A stretch of 64,000 nucleotides of DNA from Centrapalus pauciflorus (lineage: Eukaryota; Streptophyta; Magnoliopsida; Asterales; Asteraceae): assembly GCA_020465985.1 (NCBI GenBank), contig JAANYP010002014.1, forward strand, positions 1 to 64,000, in the 5' to 3' direction. The notes below the pieces were generated by a model. That model was not told where the DNA came from. It did not search any database and saw only the letters and a program-made list of their open reading frames with translations. The translations under genes were made by a program, and so were the position numbers. Below are positions 19,591 through 29,929 of this stretch, in pieces. Position 1 is the first letter of the stretch. Each line of letters starts with the position of its first letter.

Positions 19591-19720
19591 ATGTAATCAA
19601 GAATCAGTGTATATAAAAACTGATCTTTTACTTTACTGTAATGTTGTAATTTTATTTCAGCAAATGTACTGTAAAAATATATAGTGATTTTTGATAAGAC
19701 CAGCTTAGACTGGTTATTGC

Positions 19721-19734
19721 AAATAGGGGGAGAT
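19721..19734 (+). other. Polypurine tract of element B
   Basis: AAATAGGGGGAGAT directly abuts the LTR start TGTTAGG. It is the expected plus-strand DNA primer. The identical tract occurs in A and element 3. Confidence 0.85.
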
Positions 19735-20002
19735 TGTTAGGCACAAAAAGGCCTCAGTCAAACCTGTTCTACATCTGAGGGGGAGATTTATAATCAAACC
19801 TGTTGATGCATTTGAAGGTTATATTTAAGGCCTGTTATATGCCTTATTAAAGCCTAAAGATGATTTGCAATATTAGTCTAAAGCTGTTCTATGTGTCGCA
19901 TGTGTTGCAACTAACAGTTTGTCCAAGCTGCTCTGTCTGCTGAACAGGCTGGACATAAACTGTCTACGCTGCTCTACACTGGTGAGCAGCTTAGGCACTT
20001 TT

Positions 20003-20059
20003 AAAGTGTTCTGTTCTTTGTGAACAGAACCTGTTCTTTGTGAACAGGCTAAACACTTT
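20003..20059 (+). promoter_or_regulatory. Nested palindrome in U3
   Basis: AAAGTGTT at the left pairs with AACACTTT at the right. In between are two direct copies of CTGTTCTTTGTGAACAG, each itself a palindrome with a 5-base loop. The same layout is seen in A (7981-8037) and in both LTRs of element 3 (about 43056-43112 and 55775-55830). This may be a protein-binding or hairpin element upstream of the TATA box. Confidence 0.7.
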
Positions 20060-20443
20060 ATGGAATACGTTTCCAAGTCATCATGTATTGTTTTTGACTG
20101 CTAGATCAGTTTACAAAGTCGAAGACAAAGTGGAAAACAGAACTGCTCAGTCTGCCCAAGCTGTTCTGTAACGTGAAGACAAAAGGTTATTTGAAAAAGG
20201 GTGACAGACCTTTTTCTTATATCAAAATAGGCCTTTACAAGGAAGAAAGACGCAAAGTTGACATTCCCAAATTAGTTAAAGGCAATGCAACAGTAGACAA
20301 AGTAAAAAGACAAAAGTTCTGCACATATGAAGTCAAGTCTGCTTTTCAGAAAAGTGCAGAAAAGGTTATGTTGTCTTTTCAACAAGACTTCTCCTTTTTC
20401 ATTCCGTCCAATGAAGATGTTTCTCTTAGATCCTCTGAGTGAG

Positions 20444-20452
20444 TATAAAAGG
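20444..20452 (+). promoter_or_regulatory. LTR TATA box
   Basis: TATAAAAGG sits in the middle of the LTR and is conserved in the other three LTRs of the family (minus-strand copies at 7589-7597, 42663-42671 and 55382-55390). Transcription of the element should start about 30 bp downstream. Confidence 0.7.
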
Positions 20453-20859
20453 AAGCTTCTAAGGACAGAAAGATGTGTGAAGAAAAAGCTAAGTGTTGAA
20501 ACCAAGAGTGAACGTGCAAGTGTGATTTTCATGCATGCAAGCCTTCTGTGTAAATCAGTATCTGTGTGTCTAAGCTGTTTTACATAAGCTGTTCCCTTAA
20601 GTCTTGTAAACACAGTGAGTGCTTCTTAGTGAGTGTATTCATTGTATTCTAGTTTGAGTTTGTCTTAGACTAGTAAACATACTGTTGTATCTGTCATCTC
20701 AGCTTGAACTATTCCGCATTCAAGCTTGTTTGTAATTAACAAATTGTTGATAATACATACAAACATTGAGAAAATAATGTGTAGTTTTTAAATAGCTGTA
20801 TTCACCCCCCCTCTACAGCTTAAAGCTATATACTTTGGGAACCTCTCAGGACCTACAAC

Positions 20860-20871
20860 TGGTATCAGAGC
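20860..20871 (+). other. tRNA-Met primer-binding site before gag C
   Basis: TGGTATCAGAGC, two bases after the LTR end, matches the plant initiator tRNA-Met 3' end exactly. Confidence 0.9.
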
Positions 20872-20918
20872 AGTTTAGAGTGTGTGTCATTCTAGATCTC
20901 TCATTCTCCCAAGTTTCC

Positions 20919-21767
20919 ATGGACAACAGTGCTGCAAATTCTTCTTACTATGACAATGGCTCTATGGGCAAACCTCCAAAATTTAATCATCAAAACTTCT
21001 CTGGTTGGAAGTGCAGAATGATGCTCTATTTAGAGAATCTGGATGTGCAACTACCAGAGATAGTGATGGAGGGTCCCTATGTGCCAACCTCTGTTACTAC
21101 AATAACTCCAGCGGTTGAAGGAGCTGCTCCTGAAATCAGGACCTTTGAGAAAGCTAAAGCTCAATGGTCTGATGAAGACAAGAGACTGGTGGCTCTGGAT
21201 GCAAAGGCCAGGAACAACCTGGTCATTTCTCTTCCTGATGATGTGTTCAAACAGGTTGAGAAAATGAAGACAGCAAAAGAGATGTGGGATACTTTGTGTA
21301 CAGTCTATGATGGACCCACAATCACACTGGACAACAGGATCAACAATCTTGTTAGACAGTATGAACTCTTCTTTGCTAAACCAAAGGAGACTCTCACTGA
21401 AACCTACACCAGGTTTACTGCCCTAGTGAATGATCTCAAGGCTGTTGGGATCACTAAGGATAGTCTTACCCTGGTAAATAAATTTCTGGACATTCTACCT
21501 GAAGAGTGGAACTACTTCTCAACAATTCTAAGGAACTCAGGTACTATCAGAAGTATGGATCTGGTCAATCTGTATGGATCCTTACTGAATGATGAACAGT
21601 CATGGCAACAAAAGAGAAATGCCTTGGAAATGTCCAAAAGAGGTGCAGCCTTTGTGGCTAATGTGAGACAGCCTGTAAATCAGGTGAGTGATGTGTTCAC
21701 TCAACCTACAACCACTCCATCAACTTCAACTCCATCAACTTTCGTTCCATTTACTGAAAATCAGTGA
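20919..21767 (+). pseudogene. gag: Truncated Sirevirus-like gag (C), fused to element D sequence
   Basis: The start is the ATG of MDNSAANSSYYDN (20919), the same as in the element 3 gag. It contains the Gag N-terminal motif KPPKFNHQNFSGWKCRM, the UBN2-type helix block KMKTAKEMWDTLCTVYDG and the following ETYTRFTALVNDLKAVG. Similarity to the gag of element 3 runs to VFTQ (about 21704). After that the sequence switches to a Pro/Thr/Ser stretch and, after a TGA at 21765-21767, to a Gln-rich coiled coil in the same frame. The zinc knuckles and all of pol are missing, so this is a recombined 5' stump. Confidence 0.85.
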
Positions 21768-21989
21768 TTCACAGAGTTGAAAGGCGAGGTAGACTTCCAA
21801 ACAATCCAAATATTTCAGCTCTCGCAAGCTGTAAACGAGTTGCAGCAACATAACTCCAGGCTGGAGCAGCTGAATCCTCAGCTACAAACTAAAGTGGCTG
21901 CTCAACAAGAAGCAATGACAGCTCAGCAGTCTCAAATTCTGACTCTTCAGACCCTGGTCAAGCAAATATTGAAAGATCTACAAGCTTAG
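21705..21989 (+). pseudogene. Gln-rich coiled-coil segment of element D
   Basis: After a Pro/Thr/Ser stretch and a TGA stop, the frame reads on with a coiled coil (QLSQAVNELQQHNSRLEQL, then QQEAMTAQQSQILTLQTLV) and stops at TAG 21987. It is in frame with gag C across the recombination point, which may be chance. The original protein context is unknown; I infer part of the D aORF. Confidence 0.55.
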
Positions 21990-22032
21990 GGGAAGAGTAG
22001 TTGTAAGGGTGATGAGTTGAGCATATTTAAGA

Positions 22033-23174
22033 TCTTCCACAAGAGACTGCTCAGCAAGCTGAACTTCAGGGGGATCCTAGAACATCTGGTTCAGGAGGAG
22101 ATCAAGAGAAAGGCAAGGCTCCCGAAGGATCAGAGGTCTTCGAACTGGAAATGATCGGAGCCTTGGCCGGAATAGATGTTGAGTTCAGATTTGAGTTTGA
22201 GGAATTCATAGATCAGGAGGTTCTGGAAGAAGGAGAGTTCTTATTTGAGGATGTTCCAGACTAGAAATCCGATGACGAAGTGTTAGAAGATGAAGATGAT
22301 AATGTTAATGACGTTTTCATTCATTAGCAGCCTATCACAGAGATATATGAGAACGAAAATCAGAATGTAATAGATATTGATTTGCTGAGATCTGTAGATA
22401 ATGAAGAATCAGAGTCTGATGCAACTGACAAGGAGCTATCAAATGAGGAGAAAAGAAGTCTGTGGTTAAAGAAAGATGAAAAGAAGGATGTCTAGGCAAT
22501 GAAGAAAGAGATGAGGATTCCAAGGCTACACAAACTATCAGGAGGCATTCTCAGGTGGTTCTTTGACAAAGAACTGCAGCTATTTGTACCAAAAAGAAGA
22601 GACGGTTTGTAGTATTTGAGAAGATCGTTGAAAGACTTCAGGTCATTTCCTAAATATGAAGTGAAAAAATTGGCTTGGAAAGAATTGAACAACCGGGGAG
22701 ACGACCAATATGTAGAAGTGTTAGCAAGAATTATTAGAAAAGAGTCGATCTGGAAGGTTTGCGAGACTTAAGCCAAGATATGGAAAAAGAGTAGTGGATG
22801 AAACCAGAATAGATCCACTTACCAGTAGACCATGGGCTAAGACGGTTTACAAACCAGTCAGATGCTTGATGAAGTGACCATTAAAGACAATGCCACAGGA
22901 TGTTCTGAAGAATATGAAGTGGTGGTACGTCGATAATGAAACAGCTGAAGCCATAATGGAGGATGAAGAAGAGAAGGTAATTTTGAACGTATACGATCCT
23001 TTGCACCTTGTCAACTTATCCAAAGATGACCTACAGAAGCTTCATAATCAGCCAATATTCTATCATGAAGGCTAGAGATCTGAAGGCAGGAAGTTTCAGA
23101 AAGTTGTAAAGGTTTGTGTAGAACATGGATTGTATGCAGGAAGTATTTCGAATCAACCTAGTTCTATAGATTAA
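22033..23174 (+). pseudogene. Decayed aORF of element D, mostly amber stops
   Basis: One frame is readable from 22033 to 22771, interrupted only by TAG codons at 22262, 22325, 22493 and 22610 before a TAA. After a frameshift near 22760 it reads on to TAA 23172, with TGA at 22875 and TAG at 23073. The first part is very acidic (FEEFIDQEVLEEGEFLFED). It is followed by a basic conserved-looking block (LSGGILRWFFDKELQLFVPK, then KYEVKKLAWKELNNRG) and a C-terminal part (KNMKWWYVDNETAEAIM). It lies directly before the polypurine tract and LTR, the same position as the aORF in A/B/3, but I see no sequence similarity to it. No known domain was recognised. Confidence 0.65.
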
Positions 23175-23201
23175 CTGAATATCTAACTAGAAGCTATCGT
23201 C

Positions 23202-23212
23202 AAGGGGGAGTC
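23202..23212 (+). other. Polypurine tract of element D
   Basis: AAGGGGGAGTC immediately precedes the LTR start TGTTAGTGCA. Confidence 0.75.
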
Positions 23213-23760
23213 TGTTAGTGCACCCTGTGTGACGATAGCAGTCTAGGTATGGATGGTCTTTAGTAATAGATTCGGTTTTGCAAAAACAATCTATATATGT
23301 TTGATCTTGTTTGTGTATGATGTTTACATTTGCATGATAAGTTCAAAGATAAGTTCTAGAATAAGTTCAAAGATAAGTTCTAGAACAAGTTCAAAGGCTA
23401 GGGTTCGAACTTAGTGAAGCTAAGTTCGAATAGTTTTGGACAAGTTCGTGGGCTTGGGCCTAAACGAACTTGTTTAAGTTAAGTTCGAACTTAATCTCTA
23501 TAATTCAGAGTTAATCCGTTTGAATTAGGGACTTTTGGAGAAATTAGCATTGAGAGGTCGTATCAGTGCACGTATGAACTTGTGAGATTTCAGAGACTTA
23601 TTTCGAAGAAATACGCGTGTCGGGTCGTTCGTTGTAACGACTATGATTGTGTTCGTCTCCGGTTTCCGTGTGTGATTGATCCGTTAAACCCTAACGAGGA
23701 TTCCACACTCGCTGGAAGGTGTCGCGTCAAGATCAGATCCGTGCTACAGGTGACCTTACA
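23213..23760 (+). repeat. 3' LTR of element D (548 bp)
   Basis: It starts TGTTAGTGCACCCTGTGTGA and ends GACCTTACA. It is homologous to the solo LTR at 39487-40068 (shared TGTGACGATAGCAGTCTA near the start and AAGGTGTC.CGTCAAGAT near the end). The middle contains an AAGTTCG/CGAACTT palindrome around GGGCTTGGGCC. Repeated AAGTTCAAAGATAAGTTCTAGAA units occur near 23339-23395. Confidence 0.85.
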
Positions 23761-24215
23761 TATCTGAGGGTTCTAATTCTCGGGTGACTATTCTTTCGCA
23801 AGTTTTCAAAGGAAAATATTTTAGACTTCAAAATTTCCAAGGCAAGTCTGGGTTCATGCTTCATCCAAGAGTTACAACTCTCGGATGACACTATGTCCAA
23901 GAGTTGGCCCCTAAATTTTTTTTTTCTATGTCTGGAAAAACCCAGTGTTGAGCTCACTTGAAAGATCACTTAATCAAGGGATTTAACTCATGTCCAAAGG
24001 ATGTTTGACTTGAATTGATCTGAGTTAGGGCTGGTCTTGATGACTTTGGTTCTACTAATGAATTATCTTTTAGAAAATTTATCAATAGAAGCCCATTAAC
24101 AAATCATATTCATTCTATCTAACTCTTAATAGATGAAACATCATTTACTAAGTCAGATCTTATTTCATAGATATATATCTAACCTACAGTCCTTCAACAG
24201 GTATAAATGGCCTCC
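23761..24215 (+). other. Element E, piece left of the Athila insertion
   Basis: About 455 bp without a long frame. Words such as CCAAGAGTTACAACTCTCGG and CTCGGGTGAC recur with variations. It ends in the target duplication CCTCC (24211-24215). No domain was recognised, and its membership of E is inferred from the target-site join. Confidence 0.5.
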
Positions 24216-25336
24216 TGGTCGGGTTATAATTAACTATGTTTATAAAGTGTAAAAGAGCTGGTTTTTAATGAAAATGCGTCTTAGAATGTTCTACTATTGA
24301 TAAATTTCATAATGTATGTAGGTAATCATCTCACGAACAAGTCCAGCAAATTTGAGAGCAATCAGAGATACTTATGGAAAGCCAAGCGCAGTGGGGGACG
24401 TAGCCCTGCTCCCTAACCACGTACGTGCTCCATAGAGAGTTTGGCCACCAAAAGAAGAGGAGCGCAAAACCAGACGCAACCCGAGCGCAGACCCAGGTGC
24501 AGGGGGGGAGGCCTGTGCCCCCGGCTGCGCTCTACCCATAAAAATAATTTTCCGCACTTTTTCTAAGGTTTTGAGGTTGCCAATATATAGTTGACATACC
24601 AGACGAAAAAAAGTCGCATTTATTGCGAGAAAAATCTTGGAATAGGTTACGGTTGAGCGAATACGACTACGAAGAACGAGCGAGACGAAGTGCGGCGCTG
24701 TCAAAGATGATGAACCAACAACTCTTGAGTATCGCACACACGATGCCCAGCTAATCTCGCCATAATCATTCCCGGAGGAACAACGACGCTAAGTGTTTAC
24801 TTTATGAACGATTATTTTTGTTTACGTGTTATTGAATGTTTATGTTTTGATTGTAAACGATTGACTGTTATTTACTTTGTTGCGTTTCGTAAGATAGTTC
24901 GTTAATATTTTATTATTCGTGTCGAGTTACATGTTTAATTAAGACGAGTAATCATAGTAACACGCGCTATGCCCAAGATCACGTAACGATATTAATAACG
25001 ATTATAAAAGGTTACATCTATGTAATCTTATTGTTCTTAAAAGTAAACATGAAGCTAAGTGTGGAATCCGAGAGTGGTTATCCTCGTTAACATATTTAAT
25101 CAAACGAACTAATTAAGTTTTCTCTTACAATTGCGCCAGTAATTAGTTTATTGAGTCTTATAAAAGCAAGTCATAATCTTTCACAATTATTCACCTTTCC
25201 AACTAATCAAGTTCGTGATGCTAGTCGCTCGAATACGTGTAATTAACCTCTCGCTCCCTGTGGATACGATCCCTACTTACCCTAGCTTCTAAGGTATTTA
25301 GTTGTTATTTTTGGCGAGGTAATGACACTTGTTTTA
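24216..25336 (+). repeat. 5' LTR of the Athila-like element (1,121 bp)
   Basis: Pairs with 32613-33752. Shared landmarks include GTTTATAAAGTGTAAAAGAG near the start, the CAAGCGCAG...GGGG...GCTCCCCAACCACG block, and GATC(C/T)CTACTTACCCTAGC near the end. The TGGATACGATCCCTACTTACCC-type end is typical of Tat/Athila LTRs. Confidence 0.9.
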
Positions 25337-25342
25337 AAATTT

Positions 25343-25360
25343 TGGTGCCGTTGCCGGGGA
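25343..25360 (+). other. Primer-binding site of the Athila-like element
   Basis: TGGTGCCGTTGCCGGGGA matches the Athila/Tat primer site (usual form TGGCGCCGTTGCCGGGGA) with one change, six bases after the LTR end. Confidence 0.9.
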
Positions 25361-25519
25361 GCTGTTGCGCTTAGCTACACGTATTTTTGTAACTAGTTTT
25401 AATTTAGTTTATTTGCTTATTTGTTTTAGTTTGTTTTATTATTTGTTTATTTGTTATTATTTTGTTTTATTTAGTTTTATTATTGCCTTTATTATTATTA
25501 TTATTAAGAAGAGAGAATT

Positions 25520-27491
25520 GTGGCGCAAGCATCCATTCTCACCAAAAAGAAAAACTCTAGTACTTCACCAGGATCTCATAGGTTTATGGACACACACTAT
25601 TCCGGTAGAATTTCACCGTTGAAATTTGATTCAGAACTACAAAAAACCGCTAGATCTAATAGACAAACTACAAAACAAGCTAACGAAAGTAAAAATGTTG
25701 TTCTTGAGAGAGGCGCTGAAGAGATATCTAGTTCGGAAGACGAGATAATCGATAACATTCTTATCGAAGTCCAACAAAACAACGAAGCAATGGGAGAGCG
25801 ACGAACCGTAGAATCCCATTATAGGTCGGGTGATAATCCCTGATCCATCACCAATCTTTATCCAATCACAGATAATGAGCCCGAAATTAGGCCCCAACTA
25901 TTTAGCATCATACCGGTTTTTCGCGGAGCACCAAGCGAAGAACCATATGAGCATTTAGCGGAATTCACTGCTATATGTAAGGCCAACCATATAAGGGGAA
26001 TGACCGTAGATGCACTTAAGCTTAGATTATTTCCTTTCTCCTTAAAGGAAAAAGCGAAAAACTGGTTTGTGCCACTTCCCACTGATAGTATAACTAGTTG
26101 GGATGAGATGAAAAAAGAAATTTTAACTGAATAATATCCAGTTAGTAAAACTACAGAAAAATGTAAAGAAATTACTGGATTTAAACAAAGTCATGGAAAA
26201 CAATTTCACGAATTGTTTGATAGGTTAAATGAATTGTTATGAACATGTCTACATCATGAAATTTGTAAATGGATGATGATCAAAACCTTCTTCGATTGAG
26301 TAAGTCAAGAAAGTAGAAATATCATCATGACTGCTTCTGGCCAAACCTTTTTGGCTAAAGAGGATGACGAAGCATGGGAGTTAATAACCCAGTTAAGTAA
26401 GGGGTTAAAAGTCCAAGCGGGTTCGGAAAGCAACATTGGTGTCCAAGTTATGGGCATGACAATGTGTGGAAAAGAGAAGTTAAATATGATATTTCCGAGC
26501 TAAGCAAAAAGATGGACTTGTTGATGAAGGAATGGGAAAGGCCAAAGTGGCACAAATCTGTTGTGTCACGTGTGGAGACCATTCTCATCAATCTGAGAAT
26601 TGCCCACATACTTTCGCTCATGAGGAGTATGTGAATGAAGCTTTTGGCTATCAGCAACAAAGAGAACGGGAAAACTCATACTCGGATACCTACAATCTGG
26701 GATGGAGAAAACACCCGAACTTTACTTGGAGGGAGAATCAAGACACCAAAGCTCCCGCAAAGCCGAGGTATGAGCAACCTCATCAACAAAACCGGGAATT
26801 CCAATATGGATCAACCTCAGCCACGAAGGATGATCGATATTTTAAAAGCCAAGACCCTAAAGAAGAATCTGAAGCACGACCAGTATCCGGGAATTCGAAA
26901 GAGTTCTCCGAATTCATGGAGTTCATGAAACAACAAACTATGGTACAAGCGAAAACTATGGAGATGCTTGGAAGACAAATGGGACAAATTGCAGAGTCCT
27001 TAACTAAACGAGAAGAAGGAAAGCTACCAGGAAACACCACAGTTAACCCATCGCATCACCATGGTAAGGAAAAGAAATATGGAGTTAATGAGGTCAATGA
27101 AGTAGCCAAAATCATTACCCTTAGGAGTGGAAAGAAAGTTGATAATAAGATAGAAATGCCTAAGGAAAGTGAGACAAATGAAGAGATAGAAAATGTCTAT
27201 GAAGAGGAACCACGCAAATCAGAGTCGAAGGTGGAAACAAAACTTAAGAAAGTAACCTTTAAGGATATAGAAGCCAAAAATCCAATTGAAGCCATAGTTG
27301 GGGAGGGCAGCTCAGACACCGAAACTGCTCCTTATCCATCGGCCTTAGAAAATCCGCTGTCATTTCCTTATGGTAAGAGAGGACCGAAAACTGAAGATTT
27401 ATGGGATGTATTTAACCAAGTCAAAATCAATATTCCCTTAATCAAAGCTATACAACAAGTTCCCTCTTATAAATCTCATCGAACAAGTTAG
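25520..27491 (+). pseudogene. gag: Gag of the Athila-like element, several stops
   Basis: An N-terminal open piece 25520-25843 is followed, in interrupted frame to about 26450, by a clear retrotransposon-gag domain (GAPSEEPYEHLAEFTAICK, LRLFPFSLKEKAKNWF). The intact piece 26532-27491 has a CX2CX4HX4C knuckle near its start (CVTCGDHSHQSENC, about 26568-26609), then a charged linker with FMEFMKQQTMVQAK and the ITLRSGKKV motif that precedes protease in this family. Stops include TGA 25841, TAA 26132 and TGA 26240. The role is capsid formation and RNA packaging; it is now non-functional. Confidence 0.8.
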
Positions 27492-27543
27492 TGCAGTTAT
27501 TACAAGCTCACCACCGCCTAAATTATAAGACCTAGGATCACCC

Positions 27544-27867
27544 TTGATCCCAGTGACTATTGACGATGTTCAGATTAAGAAGACACTTCTAGACTTAGGG
27601 GCAAGTGTTAATATCTTACCTGGAAATTTACTTGACCAACACTATCTAGGCACTTTGCAAACAATAGATGTCATCTTGCAATTCGCGGATAAATCCACCA
27701 AAGTACCACGAGGGATGTTATCTGATGTAATTGTCAAGGTTGAGGACTTTTATTATCCGGTAGATTTCTTAGTGTTGGACTCGAATAGTACTTATAAAGA
27801 AAAACAACCGGCAATCATTCTAGGTTGTCCCTTCTTAGCTACGACCAATGCTCAAATCAATTGTTGA
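27544..27867 (+). pseudogene. pol: Aspartic protease domain of the Athila-like element
   Basis: The open piece has the active-site motif LLDLGASVNILP (about 27580-27615) and a later AIILGCPFLATTNAQI flap/C-terminal motif. Both are characteristic of Athila/Tat retropepsins, where DLGAS replaces DSGAT. It is separated by stops from gag and RT. In an active element it would cleave the Gag-Pol polyprotein. Confidence 0.85.
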
Positions 27868-27942
27868 ATAGGTGCTTTAGACATGGCATTCGGAAATCGC
27901 AAACTCTGACTCAATGTCTTTAATAATGTACCCAATGCACCG

Positions 27943-29700
27943 TTGATTTCAGAGTGCTACATGATTGACTTAGTTGATGATTTAATACAACAACAATTAT
28001 CAACAATAACATGTAAGGATCCAGTGGAGCTCTTTCTGTATTATAATGAGCATAAGCTAGAAAGTATATCCGAATGTAGGGTATTCGAAACTGAATGTGT
28101 TCAATTAGTGGATTCTAAACAACCACTATGGACACACAAGATTGAAAAACTCCTGGCAGATCTACCACAGTCAGCGAAACCTTCTCTTAAACAACCACCA
28201 AAACTGGAGTTGAAACCACTGCCGTCTCACCTCAAATACCCTTTTCTTGGTCCTGACAGCATATTGCCTGTAATCATTGCAACTGACCTTATGTATGAAC
28301 AAGAAAAGGCATTGCTAGAAGTATTGTCAAGACATAAGGAAGCAGTAGGCTGGACTATTGCAGATCTTAAAGGAATTAGCCCCACAGTGTGTATGCATAG
28401 GATTATTACTAATCCAACAGCTAAACCAACCAGAGATGCTCAGTGAATTAGGCTGAATCCTAATCTCAGAGAAGAAGTGAAGAAAAAAGTACTGAAATGG
28501 CTAGATGCAGGAATAATTTATCTTATATCAGATAGCCAATGGGTTAGTCCCACACAAACGGTTCCCAAGAAATCAGGAATCACTATAGTCGACACTCCAG
28601 AAGGAGAAAAGATTGCAACTCGACCCTTTACTAGGTGGAGAGTATGTATCGACTATAGGAAATTAAATGTTGGAACCTCTAAATATCACTTTCCTCTGCC
28701 ATTTATCAATCAAATTGTAGAGAAATTAGCAGGATAAAAGTTTTAGTGCTTTTTGGACAGCTATTCAGGGTATAATCAAATCCCAATACACCTAGAGGAT
28801 CAAGATAAGACTACCTTTACATGTCTGTATGGCACATTCGCCTACCGAAGAATGTCATTTGGACTGTGTAATGCTCAGGCCACATACGAGCGGTGGATGA
28901 TGGCTATATTTTAAGATATGGTTGGAGGCTCTCTTGAAATCTTCATGGATGATTTTTCAATATTCAATAAATCAATCGAAGGGTGTCTCTCTCATTTAGA
29001 AAAAGTGCTCAAACGATGTAATGAAACCAATTTGGTATTAATTTGAGAGAAGAGTCACTTTATGGTCAAAGAGGGAGTGGTTCTAGGACACATAGTGTCA
29101 GAAAAAGGAATGGAGGTTGATCGAGCGAAAAAACAACATAGCTCATCCTTACCACTACCTACCAGTATCAAAGGGGTAGGTTCATTCTTAGGTCATGTAG
29201 GGTTTTATCGAAGGTTTATAAAAGATTTTTAGTGCCATAACGAAGCCTTTGTGTAACCTATTGCTTAAGGATGCCCAATTTAACTTTGATAAGGGATGTG
29301 TAGAAGTATTCGAGACATTAAAAAGCTAAGCTCACAAAGGCACAGATCTTGCAATCAACTGATTGGTCTCAGCCCTTCGAGATCATGTGTGATGCTAGTG
29401 ATCATGCAGTAGGTGTCGTCCTTGGCCAAAGAGTGGATAAAAAGCATGTGGTTATCTATTATGCAAGTAAAATCAGAAGCTCATATAAATTACACTATAA
29501 CTGAAAAGGAACTGCTTGCACTGGTCTATGCTTTAGATAAATTCAGATCTTATGTCTGGGGAGCTAAGGTAATTGTGTATTCCAATCACAATGCCTTACG
29601 ACATCTCTTGGTTAAGAAAGATGGAAAACCACGGCTAATTCGTTGGATACTGCTATTACAAGAATTCGATTTAGAAATTTAAGAAAAAAAAAGGCTTAGA
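27943..29700 (+). pseudogene. pol: Reverse transcriptase and RNase H of the Athila-like element, decayed
   Basis: Open pieces 27943-28446 (pre-RT linker, ending in the HRI motif before RT), 28477-28737 (RT fingers, RWRVCIDYRKLN) and 29413-29682 (RNase H, TEKELLALVYALDKFRSYVWG) are joined by interrupted frame. The RT catalytic motif is FMDDFSIF (FMDD at 28942-28953), the usual Athila form of YxDD. The RNase H start MCDASDHAVGVVLGQ lies near 29387-29430 in another frame. Stops and a frameshift near 29225 inactivate it. Confidence 0.8.
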
Positions 29701-29929
29701 AAATGTAGTAGCATACCATCTTTCGAGAATACCAGCAATCACCACGGATATGATGGACTCCATTCGCGATAATTTCCCAGACGAACAACTAGTTTCACGC
29801 AAAAGTGCCATGGTTTGCTAATTTAGTAAACTATTTTGTCACAAGGAAAATCCCAGGCCACTGGAACTCACATCAAAGAAAATACTTCTTCTCTCAAACC
29901 AAACAATAAATTTAGGAGGAGCCAGATTT

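Larger units (their letters stand above)
7198..20857. repeat. Giant inverted repeat: elements A (minus) and B (plus) head to head
   Basis: The left arm 7198-13219 contains a 3' LTR, 3' UTR, aORF and aORF leader. It reappears in reverse order and orientation at 14843-20857. The arms are about 6.0 kb each, separated by about 1.6 kb of decayed pol (13220-14842). The inner boundary is visible: the left reads TGATGATCAGGGTCAACA, the right (reverse complement) reads TGATGAGCAGAGTCAACA, and then similarity stops. The arms differ at many positions, including amino-acid changes throughout the aORF, so the structure is not a simple fold-back read. An ambiguous base (n) occurs at 13344, near the centre. 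Confidence 0.85.
14843..20857 (+). mobile_element. Sirevirus-like copia element B, 3' part (plus strand)
   Basis: It begins in the pol-aORF spacer and carries an intact aORF (15229-19392), the 3' UTR array, a polypurine tract and a complete LTR. It has no pol of its own: directly left of it lies the pol of A in opposite orientation. Its LTR is followed at once by a PBS and gag (C), so the LTR serves as 3' end of B and 5' end of C. Confidence 0.8.
19735..20857 (+). repeat. LTR shared by element B (3' end) and gag C (5' end), 1,123 bp
   Basis: It starts TGTTAGGCAC after the polypurine tract and ends GGACCTACA before the primer-binding site. An aORF lies on its left and a gag on its right, so this is a junction LTR as produced by recombination between two elements or from a tandem array. 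It carries a TATA box at 20444-20452, a U3 palindrome at 20003-20059 and a second polypurine-like tract at 19777-19789. Confidence 0.85.
21705..23760 (+). mobile_element. Copia-type element D, 3' tail with LTR
   Basis: Joined to gag C at about 21704. It carries a Gln-rich coiled coil, a decayed aORF, a polypurine tract and a complete LTR (23213-23760). No pol is present. A second LTR of this family stands as a solo LTR at 39487-40068. D is a different subfamily from A/B/3, judging from unrelated LTR sequence. Confidence 0.7.

Noticed and set aside
7198..20857. Palindrome explained purely as an assembly fold-back
   Set aside because: The arms differ by many substitutions and one has a nonsense codon the other lacks. 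A fold-back artefact would give identical arms. A misjoin of two different elements remains possible.
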